Source: Flavobacteriales bacterium (GTDB lineage: Bacteria > Bacteroidota > Bacteroidia > Flavobacteriales > BACL11). Taken from it: DNA of 26,342 bases. The DNA lies in contig JABGXK010000130.1 of assembly GCA_018675825.1 (NCBI GenBank), forward strand, positions 1 to 26,342. Direction: 5' to 3'. This document shows, piece after piece, positions 16,597-23,878 of this stretch. Each line of letters begins with the position of its first letter. The first letter of the stretch is position 1. A program made the translations under genes and the position numbers. The notes below the pieces were generated by a model, which worked only from the letters and a program-made list of their open reading frames with translations, searched no databases and was not told the DNA's origin.

Positions 16597-17862
16597 ATGA
16601 AAAATAGATATTTATATAAATTCTACTATTACATTTTTTTATTTTCTATTTTATTTATTTTTTCTTGCAAAGACACTGATGTTGTTGGTCTTGAGGTTCA
16701 GCCTTCTTCTGATAGAATTGAAATCTCTAGTAGCAACTTTGGTCAAAATGATTCATTATTTAGTATTACAATTTCTACCGAATCTGTAGACTCTTTAAGG
16801 TCAGATGAAACTTCTTCTTTACTTTTAGGAAGTATGTTTGATCCAATTTTCGGGTTTATTCACAGTTCTTTTTTTACACAGATTTCTCTTTCTGAGAGTA
16901 ATATTGATTTAGGTGATAATCCAATAGCAGATTCTGTAGTTTTTTCTTATTCCTATTCTGGATATTATGGTGATCTAACTTCCTTTAATGAACTTGAGGT
17001 TTATTATTGTACAGATAATATATATAAAGATTCAATTTACTATTCAAACTATGCTCAATCTGATTGTGACAATTCCTTAAATGGTTTACTTGCTTCATTT
17101 GAAATAAATAGTGACACATCTATTTCACCAACTCTAAAAATGAATTTAGGTGGTGGTATTGGCCAACAAATTTTAGATATGGGTACTGATGATTTATTAA
17201 TAGACAATGAAACCTTTAAAGATAATTTTGGTTATTTTAAGATAATCCCTAACACTCCTTTTAGCCATAGTATGGCTTTAAACACAATCCTATATCTTAA
17301 TCCATCAGGATCAAATACAGTTTTTACAGTTTATTATCATAATAATTCTAGCGATTCTCTTAGATTAGATTTTGTGTTAGATGGAGAATCGGCAAGAATT
17401 AATATATTTAATGAAAAACCACTTTCTGTTTTGAATTTAGGTGCAGATTTCGCTTATGTTCAATCTATGGCTGGATTTAAAAGTAAGCTTGTTCTTCAAA
17501 ACACTAATCTTTTAGCAGGAGCATTAGAAGGTAAGGCAATTAATAAGGTTACATTATCTTTTGATATTGAAAATGATGAAAACTATCCTGCACATGAAAA
17601 TCTTTCATTGGTAAGAGTTGATAGTTCAGGTAATAATATTTTCCTTTCTGATTATATAACTGAGGGAGTGACTCATTTTGGTGGATCTTTAAATAATGAT
17701 CAATACACTTTTAATATTACAAGATATTTTTATAATTTATTATATGATTCTTCTTTTACATCAGATCTATACTTATTATCTTCTGGGGGATCAATAAATG
17801 CTAATAGAACAGTAATAAACAATAGTTCTCTAAAGATTACTGTTTTGTATTCTGATCTTTAA
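16597..17862 (+). CDS. DUF4270 family lipoprotein
   Basis: This 421-residue protein starts with a basic and aromatic signal peptide and a lipobox IFSC with C24 as the lipidated cysteine. The next residues, KDTDVVGLEVQPSSDRIEI, are the recognisable opening of the DUF4270 family. The rest is a beta-rich extracellular-type sequence with many Ser, Asn and Asp, as in surface lipoproteins. The function is unknown. It is three bases downstream of the GT5-domain gene and upstream of glmS, a conserved Bacteroidota order. That suggests a link to envelope or exopolysaccharide, but this is only contextual. Confidence 0.88.
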   Translation: MKNRYLYKFYYYIFLFSILFIFSCKDTDVVGLEVQPSSDRIEISSSNFGQNDSLFSITISTESVDSLRSDETSSLLLGSMFDPIFGFIHSSFFTQISLSESNIDLGDNPIADSVVFSYSYSGYYGDLTSFNELEVYYCTDNIYKDSIYYSNYAQSDCDNSLNGLLASFEINSDTSISPTLKMNLGGGIGQQILDMGTDDLLIDNETFKDNFGYFKIIPNTPFSHSMALNTILYLNPSGSNTVFTVYYHNNSSDSLRLDFVLDGESARINIFNEKPLSVLNLGADFAYVQSMAGFKSKLVLQNTNLLAGALEGKAINKVTLSFDIENDENYPAHENLSLVRVDSSGNNIFLSDYITEGVTHFGGSLNNDQYTFNITRYFYNLLYDSSFTSDLYLLSSGGSINANRTVINNSSLKITVLYSDL

Positions 17863-17884
17863 TGGTTTTAGTATTAATTAGTGG

Positions 17885-17892
17885 TAAATTTG
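17885..17892 (+). promoter_or_regulatory. TAnnTTTG -7 element before glmS
   Basis: TAAATTTG lies 40 bases before the glmS ATG at 17933, in the only sizeable gap of the rightward gene group. glmS may thus have its own promoter besides read-through. No glmS ribozyme-like leader would fit in about 35 bases. Confidence 0.4.
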
Positions 17893-17932
17893 AAAATTAA
17901 AATTATGTTTCTTTAATTAATATTACAATTAA

Positions 17933-19813
17933 ATGTGTGGAATAGTAGCATATGTAGGAGGTAGAAGAGCTTTTCCAATTTTGATAAAAGGTCTTCAGCG
18001 ACTTGAATATAGAGGCTATGACAGTGCTGGAGTTGGATTGATAAACGATAAAAAAATCATAACTTATAAACAAGCTGGAAAAGTATCTGATCTTTTAGAA
18101 TTTATAGGAGATAGTGATACAAGTGGATCAATTGGTATTGGACATACACGATGGGCGACTCATGGCCCTCCTAGTCAAATAAACTCTCATCCTCATTCTT
18201 CTTCAAATTCTCAATTTTCTTTAATTCATAATGGTATTATTGAGAATTATTCTTCACTTAAGAAAGTTTTAGAAGAAAAGGGACATGTTTTTAAAAGTGA
18301 TACTGATTCAGAGGTTTTAATGCATTTAATTGAAGATGTATATAACAATGGAAATGATTTAGTTGATGACCCTAAATGGGATGATGATGATGATAACACC
18401 TTATTTAAAGCAATTAGAGTAGCATTAAACGAAGTAGTTGGAGCTTACGCTATCGTTGTATTAGAAGAGGGAAATCCAAATGAATTTTATGCTGCTAGAA
18501 AAGGCTCTCCTCTAGTAATAGGAATAGGGAATAGTGAGTATTTTGTAGCATCTGATGCTTCTCCAATAATAGAGTATACTGATAAAGTTATATATTTAGA
18601 AGACGGTGAGGTAGCTAAATTAAATAAGAATCAGGATGTTGTTATTAAGACTATTTTAAATGAAGATAAGAGTCCATATATACAGAAGCTTGAGCAGAGT
18701 TTAGAGTCAATTGAAAAAGGTGGTTTTGATCACTTTATGCTAAAAGAGATATTTGAACAGCCCAAAAGTATTACTGATACCATGAGAGGTAGGATTAATC
18801 CTAAAACAAATGATATTATTTTAGGAGGTATTAAAGAATTTGAATCGCAGATAGTAGCTGCAGAAAGAATAATAATTATTGCTTGTGGCACTTCGTGGCA
18901 TGCAGGATTGATAGGAGAATATATTATTGAAGATTTAGCAAGAATCAACGTTGAAGTTGAGTATGCTTCAGAATTTCGTTATAAGAATCCGATTCTAACA
19001 AATAAGGATATTGTAATAGCTATTTCTCAATCTGGTGAAACTGCAGATACATTATCTGCTTTAGAAATTGCTCAAGAAAAAGGGGCTTTAACACTTGGTA
19101 TTTGCAATGTTGTTGGATCATCTATTACTAGAGTAACATCAGGTGGAGTATACACGCACGCTGGTCCTGAAATTGGGGTAGCTTCAACAAAAGCTTTTAC
19201 TGCTCAAGTTACTGTTCTGTCTTTAATTGCCCTTCGTTTCTGCCAGCTTAAAAAGACAGTTCCTAGAGGAAATTATAATTTCTTAATCAAAGAACTTATT
19301 GAAATTCCTAAAAAAATTGAAAAATTATTATCTCTTAATAAAGATATTATGAAAATTGCAATGGTATTTAAAGATGCAAGTAATTTTCTTTATTTAGGTA
19401 GAGGATTTAATTTCCCAGTTGCATTAGAGGGGGCTCTAAAATTAAAAGAAATATCATACATACACGCTGAGGGTTATCCAGCTGCTGAGATGAAACACGG
19501 TCCAATTGCTTTGATTGATGAAGAAATGCCAATTGTTGTGATTGCAACACGCAAAGAAAATTATGAAAAAATAATAAGTAATATTCAGGAGGTAAAAGCT
19601 AGAGGTGGAAAATTAATAGCAATTGTTACAGAAGGAGATATAGAAGTTAAGTCAATTGCTGATTACTGTATTGAGATCCCTAAATGTTTTAGAGAACTTA
19701 CTCCATTAATTAACATTATACCTCTCCAATTATTATCATACCATATTGCTTTAATGAGAAATTGTGATGTTGATCAACCAAGAAATCTAGCTAAGAGTGT
19801 TACGGTAGAGTAG
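17933..19813 (+). CDS. glmS: Glutamine-fructose-6-phosphate aminotransferase (isomerizing)
   Basis: This 626-residue enzyme makes glucosamine 6-phosphate for peptidoglycan and lipid A. Mature catalysis uses the N-terminal cysteine (MCGIVAYVGG). The glutaminase domain includes GHTRWATHGPPSQINSHPH and LIHNGIIENY. Two SIS domains follow, with ACGTSWHAGL, SQSGETADTL, EIGVASTKAFTAQ, LGRGFNFPVALEGALKLKEI and HAEGYPAAEMKHGPIALID. The C-terminus DQPRNLAKSVTVE is canonical. An Asp-rich patch (DDPKWDDDDDN, residues about 145-155), partly coded by GAT repeats near 18380-18395, adds a few residues before the glutaminase domain's KAIRVALNEVVGAYA. All catalytic elements are intact. Confidence 0.97.
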   Translation: MCGIVAYVGGRRAFPILIKGLQRLEYRGYDSAGVGLINDKKIITYKQAGKVSDLLEFIGDSDTSGSIGIGHTRWATHGPPSQINSHPHSSSNSQFSLIHNGIIENYSSLKKVLEEKGHVFKSDTDSEVLMHLIEDVYNNGNDLVDDPKWDDDDDNTLFKAIRVALNEVVGAYAIVVLEEGNPNEFYAARKGSPLVIGIGNSEYFVASDASPIIEYTDKVIYLEDGEVAKLNKNQDVVIKTILNEDKSPYIQKLEQSLESIEKGGFDHFMLKEIFEQPKSITDTMRGRINPKTNDIILGGIKEFESQIVAAERIIIIACGTSWHAGLIGEYIIEDLARINVEVEYASEFRYKNPILTNKDIVIAISQSGETADTLSALEIAQEKGALTLGICNVVGSSITRVTSGGVYTHAGPEIGVASTKAFTAQVTVLSLIALRFCQLKKTVPRGNYNFLIKELIEIPKKIEKLLSLNKDIMKIAMVFKDASNFLYLGRGFNFPVALEGALKLKEISYIHAEGYPAAEMKHGPIALIDEEMPIVVIATRKENYEKIISNIQEVKARGGKLIAIVTEGDIEVKSIADYCIEIPKCFRELTPLINIIPLQLLSYHIALMRNCDVDQPRNLAKSVTVE

Positions 19814-19833
19814 TGGCGTATTTTAGGTAATAT

Positions 19834-20076
19834 CTATTCAGTTTGTTTGGTTACTTTGTAGTTAGTTTCTTGTAAACCACCAGGTCGATTCCATTTAACT
19901 TTCTTAATATTTTCAATTTCAGAATGTTTAACACAGTACGTATTAACAGATTCTTTATTTTTCAAGTAGAAGATTTCTTTATAGTCTTCTTTTTCATATT
20001 TGTGGTGGTTAAGTTTTGTATCAATGATACTTCCTCCAAATAACGAAAATGATATAACAAATAGAATTTCTAACAT
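19834..20076 (-). CDS. Small hypothetical protein, possibly exported (80 aa)
   Basis: I do not recognise this 80-residue protein. The first 18 residues are hydrophobic (MLEILFVISFSLFGG) and could be a signal peptide or membrane anchor. The rest is rich in Lys, Glu, Tyr and Asn. Its C-terminal part (ENIKKVKWNRPGG, then YKVT) is clearly related to that of the 48-residue frame at 20208-20354. Evidence that it is real: a TATATTTG element four bases before the ATG, the protein-level similarity to the neighbour, and the lack of any other frame here. It converges with glmS, 20 bases apart. Confidence 0.6.
   Translation of the reverse strand: MLEILFVISFSLFGGSIIDTKLNHHKYEKEDYKEIFYLKNKESVNTYCVKHSEIENIKKVKWNRPGGLQETNYKVTKQTE
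19849..19919. repeat. Direct repeat, copy 1 (C-terminal end of 80-aa gene)
   Basis: About 71 bases resemble 20271-20342, about 422 bases away in the same orientation. The ends are nearly identical (GGTTACTTTGTAG and TTTCTTAATATTTTC) and the middle is diverged. Translation keeps ENIKK and YKVT, so this is protein-level paralogy rather than a recent DNA copy. Confidence 0.7.
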
Positions 20077-20080
20077 ATTT

Positions 20081-20088
20081 CAAATATA
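20081..20088 (-). promoter_or_regulatory. TAnnTTTG -7 element before 80-aa gene
   Basis: The minus strand reads TATATTTG, four bases before the ATG at 20076, the same leaderless spacing as at the ABC exporter gene. Confidence 0.5.
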
Positions 20089-20104
20089 TAAAAATTATTT
20101 ATTT

Positions 20105-20170
20105 TCATAAATCATTATATCTTTTTTTGTGTATTAGTCCGGGTAACTCTTCAATTGTGAAGTTTGCCAT
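20105..20170 (-). CDS. Possible 21-residue small protein
   Basis: ATG at 20170 opens a frame that reads MANFTIEELPGLIHKKRYND and one more Leu before the stop. A TATATTTG element lies 24 bases upstream at 20195-20202. The composition looks like protein and not like AT-rich filler, but a frame this short can arise by chance. I have no family for it. It could be a fragment of a larger lost gene. This is a suggestion only. Confidence 0.2.
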   Translation of the reverse strand: MANFTIEELPGLIHKKRYNDL

Positions 20171-20194
20171 AATTTTATTTTTTGATTATTTACT

Positions 20195-20202
20195 CAAATA
20201 TA
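20195..20202 (-). promoter_or_regulatory. TAnnTTTG element in 20.1-20.3 kb gap
   Basis: The minus strand reads TATATTTG, 24 bases before the ATG of the possible 21-residue frame. In DNA this AT-rich the 8-mer pattern can also occur by chance. Confidence 0.3.
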
Positions 20203-20207
20203 CTAAT

Positions 20208-20354
20208 TCATAAAGATTCATAAATTATTATGTCTTTCACAACAGTTTTGAGATTGTACTTTGAAAAAGTGGTTACTTTGTAGATAGTTTTTTGTCCACC
20301 ATTAGGATCATGATACTTTATTTTCTTAATATTTTCCAATTTAGAATATCCCAT
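20208..20354 (-). CDS. Small hypothetical protein (48 aa), paralogue of the 80-aa protein's C-terminus
   Basis: This frame starts at ATG 20354, inside the last codons of the SH3 lipoprotein gene (14-base overlap), and stops at 20208. It reads MGYSKLENIKKIKYHDPNGG, then QKTIYKVT and a Lys/Ile-rich tail. ENIKK-hydrophobic-K and YKVT match the C-terminal part of the 80-residue protein nearby, but the hydrophobic N-terminus is missing here. It may be a short real gene coupled to the lipoprotein gene, or a remnant of a once longer copy. The first is slightly supported by an intact start and stop. Confidence 0.45.
   Translation of the reverse strand: MGYSKLENIKKIKYHDPNGGQKTIYKVTTFSKYNLKTVVKDIIIYESL
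20271..20342. repeat. Direct repeat, copy 2 (48-aa frame)
   Basis: This is the partner of 19849-19919. It covers the ENIKK-to-YKVT part of the 48-residue frame. Confidence 0.7.
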
Positions 20355-21600
20355 CAATAATTTCTACCTTACTTTTATGCATAAATCCATAATTTCCTTT
20401 GTAGCAAATTATCCACCAAGAATCATTTTTAGAAGGATTTATTACTTTAAACTCTTGATCATCATTTATTTCAAAGAGTATTTTTGATTTAGAGTTTGGT
20501 TCATTCCTGACATTTGTATAGCCATCAGCATCATTAATAATAGCTAATCTAAAAAATTCATGATTCTCTTCTTGCATATGAAATTCTTTAGCGTCTAAAA
20601 GTTGCTTTTCATATTCATTATAAGCATCTTTAACAAAAGAAACTTTCACTAAAATATTACACTCAGATTTTTCACCTGTTTGATAGTCTTCTAACCAATT
20701 TCTCTTAATATAGTTAGCTTTAATAGTCTTTCCTTCTATACCTTCAGTGTCGATTGAAATAGTAGTAAAGTCATCTGGGGTATAAAATGACTTAATGTAT
20801 AATTTGAATTCCTCACCTGCAATGTTTTTACAAAGAAGACTATAATTACCATCATACATTAATATCTGTTTTACAACTACAACTTCTTCATACTCATCAT
20901 CTGTACCAATAAGATCGTCCATTTCAGTAACTATAATAGTCTCACTCATAATAACCTCCTCTACCAAAGGCTTGTTAAGATCAACTCTGTCAAAAGTCAC
21001 TCCTTTATTATTTGTCAAGTAAGAATAATCATCGCTAAAAACCCAACTTACAGCTATATTGCTAGCAGAAATAATACCCTCTATATTTTTATTATCAATA
21101 GTATTCCATGATCCAGATAAATCAAATAATTTACTAAAATCTTCTGAGTTGTTTTGGCCATTCATTGAGTATGAAGCTATTCTAAAAATTAAATCATCAA
21201 AAGCTAGTGTCACATAAATCTGAGCTTCAGTATTTATAGACTCCCAAATATAGCCATTTGAGGTTCCAATCTCTGGTGTTAATTTATTGTTTTGGTCAAT
21301 AGCTTCAATTCCACTTTCTTTTGATCCTGTGCATCTTTCTACCAATTCATCCCATTTTACACTTATATTAGGGTTTTTTGACATGTTTATTTTTTCCCAG
21401 TTTTCAACTCCGATTTCTCTACTAATAGCATCCCTACAAGCAACTTCATTATCAATCATGAATTTGGAATTTCCTGGTTCTAAAAGGCATTTACAGACAT
21501 CAATATCAGATTCTAGCTGATTAGTTTGATTTTTTTTGTTTTCAGTTGAGCAGCTAAATACAAATACGCTTGCTAAAAATAATAATGATATTTTGTTCAT
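20341..21600 (-). CDS. Lipoprotein with C-terminal bacterial SH3 domain
   Basis: This 419-residue protein has a signal peptide and lipobox VFSC with C17, so it should be lipid-anchored. A short cysteine-containing region follows (CKCLLEPGNSKF, and C56 and C91 nearby). The centre is an unassigned, acidic, beta-rich region with a Glu/Asp patch (LIGTDDEYEEVVVVKQ). The last ~65 residues, from DGYTNVRNEPNSKSKIL to GNYGFMHKSKVEII, form an SH3b domain of the kind that binds peptidoglycan or peptides. The opening CxCLLEPGNS element resembles short cysteine motifs in other Bacteroidota lipoproteins, but I cannot name it. The function is unknown. I saw no TAnnTTTG element upstream. Confidence 0.8.
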   Translation of the reverse strand: MNKISLLFLASVFVFSCSTENKKNQTNQLESDIDVCKCLLEPGNSKFMIDNEVACRDAISREIGVENWEKINMSKNPNISVKWDELVERCTGSKESGIEAIDQNNKLTPEIGTSNGYIWESINTEAQIYVTLAFDDLIFRIASYSMNGQNNSEDFSKLFDLSGSWNTIDNKNIEGIISASNIAVSWVFSDDYSYLTNNKGVTFDRVDLNKPLVEEVIMSETIIVTEMDDLIGTDDEYEEVVVVKQILMYDGNYSLLCKNIAGEEFKLYIKSFYTPDDFTTISIDTEGIEGKTIKANYIKRNWLEDYQTGEKSECNILVKVSFVKDAYNEYEKQLLDAKEFHMQEENHEFFRLAIINDADGYTNVRNEPNSKSKILFEINDDQEFKVINPSKNDSWWIICYKGNYGFMHKSKVEIIDGIF

Positions 21601-21697
21601 TTCTATAAATTAAGTGAATAATTAATGATACTATTAAATTGTATTTTATCTTTCTACGCTTAATAGAAATACATTTTAAAATACTTTTATCTTAACT

Positions 21698-22084
21698 TTA
21701 TAAGTTTTTCTTAATTAATTTGGGGACATTATCTACAATTGCTAGTGATAATAATATCATTAGAACATCTAATAAGTCAAAAGTTCCTATATCAAAGAAT
21801 ATTTGTAAAAACTCAAGAAATACAAACCAAGAACTTAGTATAATTAATTTTTTTCTTTTCAACAGAAAACCTTTTGCTAAAAGCATAAATCCTAGATAAA
21901 AAAGAAAATCTATCAAGTAAAACTTAATAAAGTTGTTTTCTAATGGAATAAGTGTTCCATAATTTACACCTAATAATCTAAAAGCTATGATTTGATCTGT
22001 ATTTCTAAAAAAAACATATATCAGTAGCGCTAGAAATAGAAGTAGTAATGCAAGAAATACAACTCTATAATTAATTTTAGGTAT
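21698..22084 (-). CDS. VanZ-like small membrane protein without a standard start codon
   Basis: From ATA at 22084 this frame codes 128 residues with a strong membrane-protein pattern: PKINYRVVFLALLLLFLALL at the N-terminus, then helices near 55-72, 77-95 and 99-117. The segment FLEFLQIFFDIGTFDLLDVL resembles the E-x-x-Q...GTFDxxDxL signature of VanZ-like proteins. The frame is closed by TAA at 22091-22093 and has no ATG, GTG or TTG before TTG 21916, which would remove the first helix and more. ATA at 22084 lies two bases after the stop of the CxxC gene, where a coupled start is expected; ATT at 22075 is another option. A mutated ATG with loss of expression is possible. Confidence 0.55.
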   Translation of the reverse strand: MPKINYRVVFLALLLLFLALLIYVFFRNTDQIIAFRLLGVNYGTLIPLENNFIKFYLIDFLFYLGFMLLAKGFLLKRKKLIILSSWFVFLEFLQIFFDIGTFDLLDVLMILLSLAIVDNVPKLIKKNL

Positions 22085-22086
22085 TT

Positions 22087-22293
22087 CTATTTACCTGTTC
22101 CGTTACAAAATGAACATGTGTTTTCTCCATTTCCATTGCAAAATGTACAATTATAATCATTTGCACAATAGATACAATCAGATTTACCTGTTCCATCGCA
22201 ATAAATACAGCCTCCAGATCCTCCAGATCCTAGTGTTAAAGCACCAGAAGCAATTATCATACATCCAAATAGGTAGTTTTTGAATTTTTTCAT
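22087..22293 (-). CDS. Exported mini-protein with four CxxC pairs (DnaJ zinc-finger-like)
   Basis: This 68-residue protein has a signal-peptide-like N-terminus (YLFGCMIIASGALTLGSGG) and then a small cysteine-rich domain with pairs C29/C32, C40/C43, C49/C52 and C60/C63. Three pairs read CxxCxGxG-like (CDGTG, CNGNG, CNGTG), the pattern of the DnaJ central zinc domain, which also has four such motifs. The whole mature protein is little more than that domain, and no J-domain is nearby. It probably binds two metal ions or forms disulfides outside the cytoplasm (inference). It has its own -7 element and is followed two bases later by the VanZ-like frame. Confidence 0.75.
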   Translation of the reverse strand: MKKFKNYLFGCMIIASGALTLGSGGSGGCIYCDGTGKSDCIYCANDYNCTFCNGNGENTCSFCNGTGK

Positions 22294-22322
22294 ATTTCGA
22301 AATTTAGTTTATTATTTTACCT

Positions 22323-22330
22323 CAAATTTA
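22323..22330 (-). promoter_or_regulatory. TAnnTTTG -7 element before CxxC mini-protein gene
   Basis: The minus strand reads TAAATTTG, 29 bases before the ATG at 22293, in the 124-base gap after the ion-channel gene. Confidence 0.45.
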
Positions 22331-22417
22331 AAATATATATTAATAAATAAGTAAAACTGATTAATTCTTAATGCAACTCATTTGCGTTTTTTGTTATTTA
22401 TGATAGAAAAATTTTGC

Positions 22418-23227
22418 TTAATTTTCTTGATTACTAGATTCATTCATGATGATTTGATAATTGTTTAAAATTGCACCAACTAACAAGTTTAGTAATAGAA
22501 AGGCTGATACTACATACCAGAGTACATGAAAAAAAGTAATGATCCATGGTGGGGCAACAACCAAACCTTTATTGCTAGCATCTATTAAATTATATCTAAT
22601 ATCGGTCCAGTCTTCACCTGTTAAAACTCTAAATAAAGTAAACATAGTCTCACTAAGATTACCATATGGATCTGGTGATACTACAGGTGCATTTGGCGTG
22701 TCTTTGAAATACTCTAATAAAGTTATTTTTGTTTTATCATCTGCATTCTCTACAGTCGGAAGTTTAAACAACGAAACTCCAATAATTCCAAATAGATACA
22801 TGAAAATTAGAAAAAATATAAAGTTATAAAAGAGAGCGTTGAGTGATTTCCATAATACCGCTACGATAAGCTTTATTCCTTTATTTGATTTTAATAAACG
22901 CATAACTCTAAATACCCTTAAGATCCTTAGAGTTGTTATTGTTCCTGCATTTTCAAAAAGAGTCTCTGGAACTAAACAAATTAGCACAATAGATAGATCA
23001 AAGCAATTCCATCCACTTTTAAAATACTCACTATTATTTTTGCTTGCTGAATATCTAATAATTATTTCCAAAACAAAAATTATTAGTGCTATAAGCTGAA
23101 TTAGTTGAATTAATGAGTTTGTGAAATATGTTTCAACACCAATAAGAGCACAATTAATTAAAATTACCAGTAATATAGATTGCTCAAACCTATCAGATAA
23201 GATTAATTTTTGGCAAATTCTTTTCAT
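22418..23227 (-). CDS. Single-domain voltage-gated cation channel with Ca-type selectivity filter
   Basis: This 269-residue protein has the six-helix layout of bacterial NaChBac/NavAb-type channels (Ion_trans), which assemble as tetramers in the inner membrane. The S4 voltage sensor carries charges every third residue: R101, R104, R107, R110 and K113. After S5 comes a loop of about 45 residues and the filter T183-G-E-D-W-T-D189. NavAb has TLESWSM; here the two extra acidic residues fall where engineered CavAb has aspartates, suggesting calcium preference (inference). S6 ends LLNLLVGAILNNY and the cytoplasmic tail is only about 13 residues, without the long coiled coil of NaChBac. I chose ATG 23227 over TTG 23233. 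Confidence 0.87.
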   Translation of the reverse strand: MKRICQKLILSDRFEQSILLVILINCALIGVETYFTNSLIQLIQLIALIIFVLEIIIRYSASKNNSEYFKSGWNCFDLSIVLICLVPETLFENAGTITTLRILRVFRVMRLLKSNKGIKLIVAVLWKSLNALFYNFIFFLIFMYLFGIIGVSLFKLPTVENADDKTKITLLEYFKDTPNAPVVSPDPYGNLSETMFTLFRVLTGEDWTDIRYNLIDASNKGLVVAPPWIITFFHVLWYVVSAFLLLNLLVGAILNNYQIIMNESSNQEN

Positions 23228-23272
23228 AATCAAATTATTTCAACAATAATATAGGATTTTAGTATAATTAGA

Positions 23273-23569
23273 CTAAAAATCACCTTCTTTTATAAATATA
23301 CCATCAGACATTTTTCCTTTACGATCTTTTATGTCATTCCATGCCCTCTCAAGGCACTCTTGAAGACTTAAATTATTTCTTTCTGCAATATTAATTAGCA
23401 CTACAATCATGTCTCCAATATCATCCGCAATATCTTTCCCCCTACAAATGTTATCACTTAATTCACCTGCCTCTTGCATTAGCTTGCAAAACTGGTCTTT
23501 GTCACTTGCGCCTTCAATTAGATTTCTATCGTAGTGCCATTGGGCAACTTTTTCTATTAGATTGTTCAT
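23273..23569 (-). CDS. MazG-like nucleotide pyrophosphohydrolase
   Basis: This 98-residue protein fits the all-alpha NTP pyrophosphohydrolase family (MazG-like). The metal-binding pattern is visible as E33-x-x-E36 in MQEAGELSDN and D50-x-x-D53 in ADDIGDMIVVLINIAERNNL. Such short single-domain members hydrolyse (d)NTPs to monophosphates and occur in both bacterial and phage genomes. It lies four bases after the 65-residue membrane protein gene and 45 bases before the channel gene. A shared transcript is likely, although a functional link is not evident. The specific nucleotide is unknown. Confidence 0.85.
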   Translation of the reverse strand: MNNLIEKVAQWHYDRNLIEGASDKDQFCKLMQEAGELSDNICRGKDIADDIGDMIVVLINIAERNNLSLQECLERAWNDIKDRKGKMSDGIFIKEGDF

Positions 23570-23573
23570 GTTT

Positions 23574-23771
23574 TTAATTATTTTTTTTTGCTAAAAAAAA
23601 GTATAAAACGAAACCTGATAAGAGAGCATACCATCCTTTACGACTTCCTTTAAATATCTCTTCAAAATTCACAAAATCAAATCCAGATTCATTTAACCAT
23701 GATAATACCGCAAACATGATTCCAAAGCTTGAAAGTAATAACCATAAAACCTTACCTATTTTATTTTCCAT
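23574..23771 (-). CDS. Small two-helix membrane protein (65 aa)
   Basis: The 65 residues contain hydrophobic helices at about 8-25 and 47-61, joined by a loop with NESGFDFVNFEEIFKGSRKG, and end in KKNN. No family is recognised. It has a good TAnnTTTG element 15 bases upstream and leads a leftward group with the MazG-like and channel genes. That supports it as a real gene. Its function is unknown. Confidence 0.65.
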   Translation of the reverse strand: MENKIGKVLWLLLSSFGIMFAVLSWLNESGFDFVNFEEIFKGSRKGWYALLSGFVLYFFLAKKNN

Positions 23772-23786
23772 TTATTTTATATCTAA

Positions 23787-23794
23787 CAAATATA
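23787..23794 (-). promoter_or_regulatory. TAnnTTTG -7 element before 65-aa gene group
   Basis: The minus strand reads TATATTTG, 15 bases before the ATG at 23771. It would drive the 65-aa, MazG-like and perhaps channel genes. Confidence 0.5.
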
Positions 23795-23846
23795 AATATT
23801 TTTGTAAGATATTTTATTTTTTTCTTTATTTTTTTATTATATATTA

Positions 23847-23854
23847 TAAATTTG
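23847..23854 (+). promoter_or_regulatory. TAnnTTTG -7 element before 194-aa gene
   Basis: TAAATTTG ends 24 bases before the TTG start at 23879. Two other plus-strand matches lie close by, TATTTTTG at 23797-23804 and TAGATTTG at 23874-23881; the latter overlaps the start codon. Confidence 0.4.
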
Positions 23855-23878
23855 CAGTAATTCAATAATTATATAGAT

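Noticed and set aside
17863..17932. glmS ribozyme or riboswitch upstream of glmS
   Set aside because: The gap is 70 bases, AT-rich and without visible stems; it is too short for the known ribozyme, which is typical of Firmicutes.
22261..22293. Lipoprotein call for the CxxC mini-protein (LFGC)
   Set aside because: Only about three hydrophobic residues precede the cysteine and the hydrophobic run follows it, so it is not a working lipobox.
22539..23099. Rightward open frames opposite the ion channel
   Set aside because: They mirror the channel's hydrophobic codons. The channel strand has S4, filter and S6 motifs, so these are shadows.
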